DNA from: an uncultured Desulfosarcina sp.
GTDB lineage: Bacteria; Desulfobacterota; Desulfobacteria; Desulfobacterales; Desulfosarcinaceae
Reading direction: 5' to 3'
Assembly: GCF_963668215.1 (NCBI RefSeq)
Contig: NZ_OY764190.1
Location: forward strand, 4,154,001 to 4,218,000
Length of the DNA stretch: 64,000 bases
Shown here: in pieces, positions 58,886 to 64,000 of the stretch
Layout of the letters: every line of letters begins with the position of its first letter
Position numbering within the stretch: position 1 is the first letter of the stretch
Made by a program: the position numbers and the translations under genes
Notes under the pieces: generated by a model
Told to the model about the DNA's origin: nothing
The model's database searches: none
What the model saw: only the letters and a program-made list of their open reading frames with translations

Positions 58886-59854
58886 TCAAATATGCTGAAT
58901 CCTGATTTTCAGCATCATGTCCCCCCGGGTGCCGTCGCTTTTAGGGCGGCCGATCCCTTTTAAACGCAGTACCTGCCCGTCTTCAATTCCCTGCGGCACA
59001 ATGACGTTGAACAGACGATTCTGGAGACCCCAGGGGACGGTGATCAGTTTGCGGGCGCCGACCATAGCTTCATACTGGGTGATGGTGAGGGTGCCGTATA
59101 AATTGGCATCCTCACTGCCGCGGTTGGTCTTGACCACCTGGAAACGGTGGGAGTGTTTTTTCTCGGGACCGATGCGCCGGCTGATGCCGGCATGGGGGAT
59201 GCGGTCGAACAGCTTGAGAAAAAGGATGCCGCAAACGAAGCCTCCGATGTGCGCCCACCAGGCGATCCCGGCTGCCTGCCCGGCGCTTCCCGCCGCGTTG
59301 AACAACTGCAGGACGAACCAGATCCCCAGGAAGAAGAAGGCCGGAATTTCGACGAACCAGGGGATGAAGATGATGGGGATCAGGGTAAGGATGCGCGAGT
59401 GCGGATAGAGAATGAAATAGGCCCCCATGACGCCGGCAATGGCCCCGCTGGCGCCGATGGTGGGAATGTTGGAGTGGGCGTTGAACAGCAGGTGGATCAG
59501 ACCGGAGGCCAGGCCGCTCAACAGATAAAAAATGATGTAGCGGGCCGAACCCAGGCGGTCTTCCACATTGTCGCCGAAGATGTAAAGCGACCACATATTC
59601 CCGATCAGATGGAGGAATCCACCGTGAAGGAACATGAAGGTGAACAGGGAAAGGATGTTCTGGCCCAGCGAGAAATAGGCCGACACCTGGGGCACGGTGA
59701 ACTTGGCCGGCACCAGGCCGTAAATGTAGACGAAATGGTCCTGGGTCGTCCCATGGGCCAACTGGACCAGAAAAAACACCACGTTGATGCCGATGAGGGT
59801 GTTGTTGACGATCGGCACGGATTTGGACGGGGTGGTGTCGCGAATCGGAATCAT
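58886..59854 (-). CDS. Rhomboid intramembrane protease with DnaJ-like C-terminal domain
   Basis: 322 residues. The rhomboid core has HLIGNMWSLYIFG (82-94), catalytic Ser136 in GASGAIAG and His202 in WWAHIGGF, with six or seven TM helices. From about residue 250 a soluble part GTLTITQYEAMVGARKLITV ... VIVPQGIEDGQVLRLKGIG and DMMLKIRI closely resembles the last beta-domain of DnaJ/Hsp40. This suggests substrate binding or chaperone recruitment by the protease. Overlaps nadC by 4 bp. Confidence 0.9.
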   Translation of the reverse strand: MIPIRDTTPSKSVPIVNNTLIGINVVFFLVQLAHGTTQDHFVYIYGLVPAKFTVPQVSAYFSLGQNILSLFTFMFLHGGFLHLIGNMWSLYIFGDNVEDRLGSARYIIFYLLSGLASGLIHLLFNAHSNIPTIGASGAIAGVMGAYFILYPHSRILTLIPIIFIPWFVEIPAFFFLGIWFVLQLFNAAGSAGQAAGIAWWAHIGGFVCGILFLKLFDRIPHAGISRRIGPEKKHSHRFQVVKTNRGSEDANLYGTLTITQYEAMVGARKLITVPWGLQNRLFNVIVPQGIEDGQVLRLKGIGRPKSDGTRGDMMLKIRIQHI

Positions 59855-60681
59855 GAACTGTTAATTCTCATGCTCAGGTCTACGGCTACGGCGGAGTGGG
59901 TGAGGGCGCCCATGGAGATCAGATCCACGCCGGTGCGGGCCAGATCCGCAAGACGCCCGCCGGTGACGTTGCCGGAAACTTCCACCAGGGCTTTTTTATC
60001 GATCAACCTTACGGACTGAACGATCTGCTCGAGATCCATGTTGTCCAGCATGATGATGTCCGCTCCGGCAGCCAGGGCCGCTTCGACCTCTTTAAGGCTG
60101 GAAACCTCGACCTCCACCTTGACCAGGTGAGAAATCTCCCGCCGGACCTTCTCGACCGCATTGGCGATGCCGCCGCAGACGGCGATGTGGTTGTCCTTGA
60201 TCAGCACACCGTCATACAATCCCATGCGGTGGTTGTGGGCGCCGCCCATACGCACGGAATATTTTTCCAGCTCCCGCCAGCCAGGTGTGGTCTTGCGGGT
60301 ATCCACCAGCTTGACGTTGGTTCCGGCGACCTTGGCCACCAAATCGTTGGCCTGGGTGGCGATGCCGGACATGCGCTGCAAAAAGTTCAGGGCGGTGCGC
60401 TCGCCTTTCAGCAGGGCTTTCAGGGAGCCCGTTGTGGTGGCTACGGTGCTTCCCGAACGGACCTTCTGGCCGTCGGTGAAATTTGCCGTGAATTCGATTC
60501 CAGGATCCAGGGTTTTAAAGACGGTTTCGGCCACCGCCAGACCGGCGATGACAAGGTCCTGTTTGGCCACAATGATGCCTTTGCCCGACATCCCTGCTTC
60601 CACGAGGTTGTCCGTGGTGATATCGCCGGGCCCGATGTCTTCCCTGAGGGCCAGTTGGATCAGATCTTCGATGGTGTGCAT
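59851..60681 (-). CDS. nadC: Nicotinate-nucleotide pyrophosphorylase (carboxylating)
   Basis: 276 residues, typical size. ALREDIGPGDITTDNLV at the start; ERTALNFLQRMSGIAT, VDTRKTTPGWRELEKYSVRMGG and HNHRMGLYDGVLIKDNH are the substrate and phosphate sites. It converts quinolinate and PRPP to nicotinate mononucleotide in NAD synthesis. It lies 4 bp after valS on the same strand. Confidence 0.96.
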   Translation of the reverse strand: MHTIEDLIQLALREDIGPGDITTDNLVEAGMSGKGIIVAKQDLVIAGLAVAETVFKTLDPGIEFTANFTDGQKVRSGSTVATTTGSLKALLKGERTALNFLQRMSGIATQANDLVAKVAGTNVKLVDTRKTTPGWRELEKYSVRMGGAHNHRMGLYDGVLIKDNHIAVCGGIANAVEKVRREISHLVKVEVEVSSLKEVEAALAAGADIIMLDNMDLEQIVQSVRLIDKKALVEVSGNVTGGRLADLARTGVDLISMGALTHSAVAVDLSMRINSS

Positions 60682-60685
60682 GAGA

Positions 60686-63337
60686 TTAACCCATCATTGC
60701 TTTAATACGTTCCAATGTGGCTTCCAGTGCCTGCTGTTTTTCAAGCTTGGCGGCATGTTTTTCACGGACGCCGGCCACGACGTCGGCGGGGGCTTTATCA
60801 AGAAAATCCTCGTTGCTCAGCTTTTTGTTCATCCCGGCCAGTTCCTTGGTCAGTTTGCCGATTTCTTTTTCCAACCGCACCTGCTCCTGAGCAAAATCGA
60901 TAATGCCCTCCAGCAGCACATACACCGTGGCGCCGCCCACCAGCACCGTGGCCGCCGCCTTGGGACCCTTCATGGCTGCATCTACCGTCAGTCCGTCGAG
61001 ACGGGCCAGATTTTCGATCAGGTCCCGGTTGCTTTCCACCACCAGGCCGATTTCCGGATTTTCCGGTTTCACCGCCACGGTGAGCGCCGTGGAAGGGGAG
61101 ATGTTCATTTCGCCGCGCACGTTTCGGATGCCGGTGATCATCGCCATGACGGTCTGCATTTGTGCTTCCGCCTCCGGATCACTGCCCGGCATGATTCCGT
61201 CGGGCCAGGCTGCTTTCATGATGGAGCCCTCGGTACCGGGCAGGGCGTGCCAGATTTCCTCGGTGACAAAGGGCGCGAAAGGATGCAGCAGAATCAAAGC
61301 GTCCCGGAAAACATGCCAGAGCACGGACAGGCTGGCGGTTTTGGCCGCGGCGCCTTCCTTGTCGTACAAGGTGGGTTTGATGGCCTCCAGATACCAGTCG
61401 CACAGTTCGTGCCAGACAAACTGGTAGACCGCACCGGCGGCTTCGTTGAACCTGTATGCGTCCAGGGCCTGCTCCGTCTGCTTGACGACTTCAGATAGGC
61501 GGGAGACGATCCAGCGGTCCTGCAGGGAGAGATTTTTCTCTTCCATGGCGTCAAAGCCTTTGTCCAGGTGCATCAGCGAGAAGCGGGCGGCGTTCCACAA
61601 TTTATTGATGAAGTGGCGGTAGCCTTCCACCCGTTTTTCGCTCATCTTGACATCCCGGCCCTGGGCGGCAAAGGCGGCCAGGGTGAAGCGGAAGGCGTCG
61701 GTGCCGTAGTGGTCGATGACGTTGAGCGGGTCGATGACATTGCCCTTGGACTTGCTCATCTTCTTGCCCTCTTCGTCGCGGACCAGGGCATGCACGTATA
61801 CATCGTGAAAGGGAATCTCTTTCATGAAGTGGATGCCCATCATCATCATGCGGGCCACCCAGAAGAAAAGGATGTCGAAGCCGGTGACCAGCACCGAAGT
61901 GGGATAATACTTTTTGAGAAGAAGCGTTTCCTCCGGCCAGCCCATGGTGGAAAACGGCCACAGGGCCGAACTGAACCAGGTGTCCAGCACATCGGTTTCC
62001 TGAACCAGATCGGTGGCGCCGCAGTCCGGGCAGACGTCCGGAGCATCCATGGCCACGATCATTTTACGGCAGCCCTGGCAGGTCCAGGCCGGAATCTGAT
62101 GCCCCCACCAGATCTGACGGGAAATGCACCAGTCGCGAATGTTGTACATCCAATCATAGTAGGTTTTTGTCCAGGACTCCGGGATGATGCGGGTCTTGCC
62201 GGTTTCCACCGCTTCGATGGCTTTTTGGGCCAGGGGTTTGGCTTTGACGAACCATTGCCGCGAGAGGTTGGGTTCGACCACGGTTTTACAGCGATAGCAG
62301 TGCCCGACGCTGTGGCGATGGGGCTCGATGCGCTCCAGCAGGCCCTCGGCCTGAAGGGCTTCGACCACGGCCTTGCGGCATTCGAAGCGGTCCATCCCTT
62401 TGAACCGGCCGGCTTCTTCGGTCATGGAACCGTCGTCGGCGATAACCTTGATACTGGGCAGGTTGTGGCGTTGGCCGATCTCGAAGTCGTTGGGGTCGTG
62501 GGCCGGGGTGACCTTCAAGGCGCCGGTGCCGGTGGACAGATCCACATAGGTGTCTTGAATAATGGGGATTTCACGATTCATCAACGGTAGGATGACCGCC
62601 GTGGCGGACAGGTCGGCGTAGCGCTCGTCCTCCGGGTGGATGGCCACGGCCGTATCCCCCAGCATGGTCTCCGGGCGGGTGGTGGCCACGGTGACCGACC
62701 CGCTGCCGTCGGCATAGGGGTAGCGGATGTGGTAGAAGTTGCCGTCCAGTTCTTCGTGCTCCACCTCCAGATCGGACAGGGCCGTGTGGCAGCGGCAGCA
62801 CCAGTTGATGATGTAGTCCCCCTGGTAGATCAACCCTTCGTCATAAAGCTGGACGAACACTTTTCTCACCGCTTTCGAGAGACCTTCGTCCATGGTGAAG
62901 CGTTCCCGATCCCAGTCGCAGGAGGCGCCCAGCCGCTTGAGCTGGTTGATGATGGCACTGCCATACTCCTTGCGCCATTCCCACACCGACTCGATGAACT
63001 TCTCTCTTCCCAGGGCATGCCTGTCGGTGCCTTCGGCAGCCAGCTTCTTCTCCACCACATTCTGGGTGGCGATGCCGGCGTGGTCCGTTCCCGGCATCCA
63101 CAGAACGCTGTCGCCCTTCAGGCGGCGGTAGCGGCACATGATGTCCTGCATGGTGTTGTTCAGCGCGTGCCCCATATGCAGAACCCCGGTGACATTGGGG
63201 GGCGGGATCACGATGGAATAGGTCTTCCGGGTGGTACTTTCATCCGCGGCGAACAGTTTTTCTTTTTCCCAGTAACTGTACCAGCGCTTTTCGACTTCTT
63301 CGGGAGAATAACTCTTGTCCAGTAAATCGCGACTCAT
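60686..63337 (-). CDS. valS: Valyl-tRNA synthetase
   Basis: 883 residues. Class I signatures: PPPNVTGVLHMGHA (HIGH-type, about 47-60) and KMSKSKGN (KMSKS, about 525-532). The editing domain contains TTRPETMLGDTAV. A CxxC pair (CQGCRK ... CPDCGA) gives a zinc knuckle around 405-430. The C-terminal coiled coil is present (about 810-883). It has its own leader after two hairpins; RBS AAGGAGC. Confidence 0.97.
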   Translation of the reverse strand: MSRDLLDKSYSPEEVEKRWYSYWEKEKLFAADESTTRKTYSIVIPPPNVTGVLHMGHALNNTMQDIMCRYRRLKGDSVLWMPGTDHAGIATQNVVEKKLAAEGTDRHALGREKFIESVWEWRKEYGSAIINQLKRLGASCDWDRERFTMDEGLSKAVRKVFVQLYDEGLIYQGDYIINWCCRCHTALSDLEVEHEELDGNFYHIRYPYADGSGSVTVATTRPETMLGDTAVAIHPEDERYADLSATAVILPLMNREIPIIQDTYVDLSTGTGALKVTPAHDPNDFEIGQRHNLPSIKVIADDGSMTEEAGRFKGMDRFECRKAVVEALQAEGLLERIEPHRHSVGHCYRCKTVVEPNLSRQWFVKAKPLAQKAIEAVETGKTRIIPESWTKTYYDWMYNIRDWCISRQIWWGHQIPAWTCQGCRKMIVAMDAPDVCPDCGATDLVQETDVLDTWFSSALWPFSTMGWPEETLLLKKYYPTSVLVTGFDILFFWVARMMMMGIHFMKEIPFHDVYVHALVRDEEGKKMSKSKGNVIDPLNVIDHYGTDAFRFTLAAFAAQGRDVKMSEKRVEGYRHFINKLWNAARFSLMHLDKGFDAMEEKNLSLQDRWIVSRLSEVVKQTEQALDAYRFNEAAGAVYQFVWHELCDWYLEAIKPTLYDKEGAAAKTASLSVLWHVFRDALILLHPFAPFVTEEIWHALPGTEGSIMKAAWPDGIMPGSDPEAEAQMQTVMAMITGIRNVRGEMNISPSTALTVAVKPENPEIGLVVESNRDLIENLARLDGLTVDAAMKGPKAAATVLVGGATVYVLLEGIIDFAQEQVRLEKEIGKLTKELAGMNKKLSNEDFLDKAPADVVAGVREKHAAKLEKQQALEATLERIKAMMG

Positions 63338-63362
63338 AAGGATTGTGCTCCTTGTACAAAAC

Positions 63363-63422
63363 GGCCCGGTAGCCGATACCAGGCCGTAAAAAAATGGAAA
63401 AGGGGATTAGTCGATAATCCCC
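63363..63422 (-). terminator. tandem hairpins between acidic-protein gene and valS
   Basis: On the minus strand a GGGGATTA stem with a 5-base loop at 63402-63422 is followed by TTTTCC and a T-run. A second stem (ACGGCC.GGTA / TACC.GGCCGT) at about 63363-63390 is followed by TTTTG. Both precede the valS start by 26-60 bp, so transcription from upstream probably ends or is attenuated here. Confidence 0.65.
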
Positions 63423-63462
63423 AGTATAAACTGTTCCCTGTCGATGCCAAAGGCGTGCCCGG

Positions 63463-64000
63463 CTACCCGGACATGCCGTCGCTGTCATCCAGCAGGGCGT
63501 TCTTGATTTTTTCGATTTCCCGTTTGACGGTTTTCTCGATGGTCTGAAGCATCAACTGCTCGATTTTTTCACCGTAGATTTTTTCGATTGTCCGGGTCAG
63601 GGCCGTTTCGATCTGCTCCTCGGTAAGAGAGACGGCATCTTCGGGCACAGGCGTTTCAGGCGGTGTGGCCGGCACGAACATGGCTCCGCTGTCCGGTTCA
63701 TCGACCGACACTCCTACCGGCTCGAAAGATTCGGACGCTTCCGTTTCCTCGGCGGCCGGTTCCGCTTCAAAAAGGCTGAAATCGGCATCGGGTCCCGCGG
63801 TTTCGACCGCCTCTTGCGGGGTTTCGAAATTCACGGGTTCATCCGTATCTTTCAGCAGGGCTTCGGCTCTGCTTTCCAAATCCGGGAATTCGTCATCCGT
63901 CTCGTCCTCGACCCCCTGGGGTTGGGCAATGTCGGCGACCTCGAGCAGGTCGATGACATCTTCTTCTTCCCCGGTCGGTGGGGTTTCCTCCTGATCCGTG
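63463..64000 (-). CDS. Acidic low-complexity protein with C-terminal helix (partial)
   Basis: Open to the right window edge; 178 residues visible. It is rich in Glu/Asp/Pro (EETPPTGEEEDVIDLLEVAD, PAAEETEASESFEP) and ends in a conserved-looking amphipathic helix LTEEQIETALTRTIEKIYGE ... EKTVKREIEKIKNAL. Such helices occur at the end of scaffold or regulator proteins. It lies upstream of valS on the same strand but is separated by terminator hairpins. Function unknown. Confidence 0.7.
   Translation of the reverse strand, partial: TDQEETPPTGEEEDVIDLLEVADIAQPQGVEDETDDEFPDLESRAEALLKDTDEPVNFETPQEAVETAGPDADFSLFEAEPAAEETEASESFEPVGVSVDEPDSGAMFVPATPPETPVPEDAVSLTEEQIETALTRTIEKIYGEKIEQLMLQTIEKTVKREIEKIKNALLDDSDGMSG

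Noticed and set aside
59147..60019. 290-codon plus-strand open frame
   Set aside because: Antisense to rhomboid and nadC.
63338..63462. T-box riboswitch before valS
   Set aside because: The gap is only 125 bp and no T-box core sequence or specifier loop is visible; simple hairpins suffice.

Overview
The window looks like chromosome from a Desulfobacterota (former Deltaproteobacteria) sulfate-reducer-like bacterium, close to the Desulfosarcina/Desulfococcus type. The grounds are the mix of MSHA-type pilus genes, many PAS/chemotaxis proteins, DUF169 and SpoIIAA-like signalling genes, and an acyl-CoA oxidation locus with its own ETF. This is a judgement from gene content; no 16S or marker gene search was possible.

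Layout. 1-5286 (minus): a translationally coupled MSHA-type pilus assembly operon, mshI-pilN-mshJ-mshK-mshL, followed by a TPR protein cut by the window edge. 5653-6577: a DUF374 acyltransferase with a small MITE-like element just upstream. 6634-11231 (minus): a chemosensory operon (small protein, MCP, CheA-like protein without HPt domain, CheW). 11420-21003: a signalling-rich stretch (PAS-LuxR, tRNA-Trp, DksA-like, EAL-HDOD, three SpoIIAA/STAS-like proteins, DUF169, AbrB-like, PAS with Cys motif). 21059-24109: small membrane protein, SDR, an IS3 element that cut a small gene, and a lipoprotein. 24300-30290: a 1996-residue DUF4011-helicase-Vsr-like protein, the architecture of the single-gene anti-phage system called hhe.

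31538-39849 is an 8.3-kb integrative element inserted in tRNA-Phe. It has 25-bp direct repeats at its ends, a tyrosine integrase beside the intact tRNA, 13-bp-spaced GTGTACC repeats at both ends, a serine recombinase, two matching IS481 copies with clear target duplications, and cargo made of an unrecognised three-gene membrane module and a zinc-ribbon/TM gene split by one IS copy. The original tRNA terminator is left stranded at the far end.

39827-47720: tRNA-Phe, a TiaS-like protein, decayed genes, an SLC13-type permease, leuD, leuC and lepA. 47883-50726 (plus): response regulator-diguanylate cyclase, GNAT, DUF2156 protein, PfpI-like protein. 50841-58307 is a divergent acyl-CoA catabolic locus: 3-hydroxyacyl-CoA dehydrogenase, etfA and etfB to the left; histidine phosphatase, acyl-CoA dehydrogenase, TetR regulator, APH-like kinase and SDR to the right. 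The two arms are driven by facing sigma70-type promoters around one 14-bp palindrome. 58592-64000: DUF6812-like protein, rhomboid protease with a DnaJ-like C-terminal domain, nadC, valS, and an acidic protein cut by the window edge.

No CRISPR array, rRNA or recognisable riboswitch was seen.
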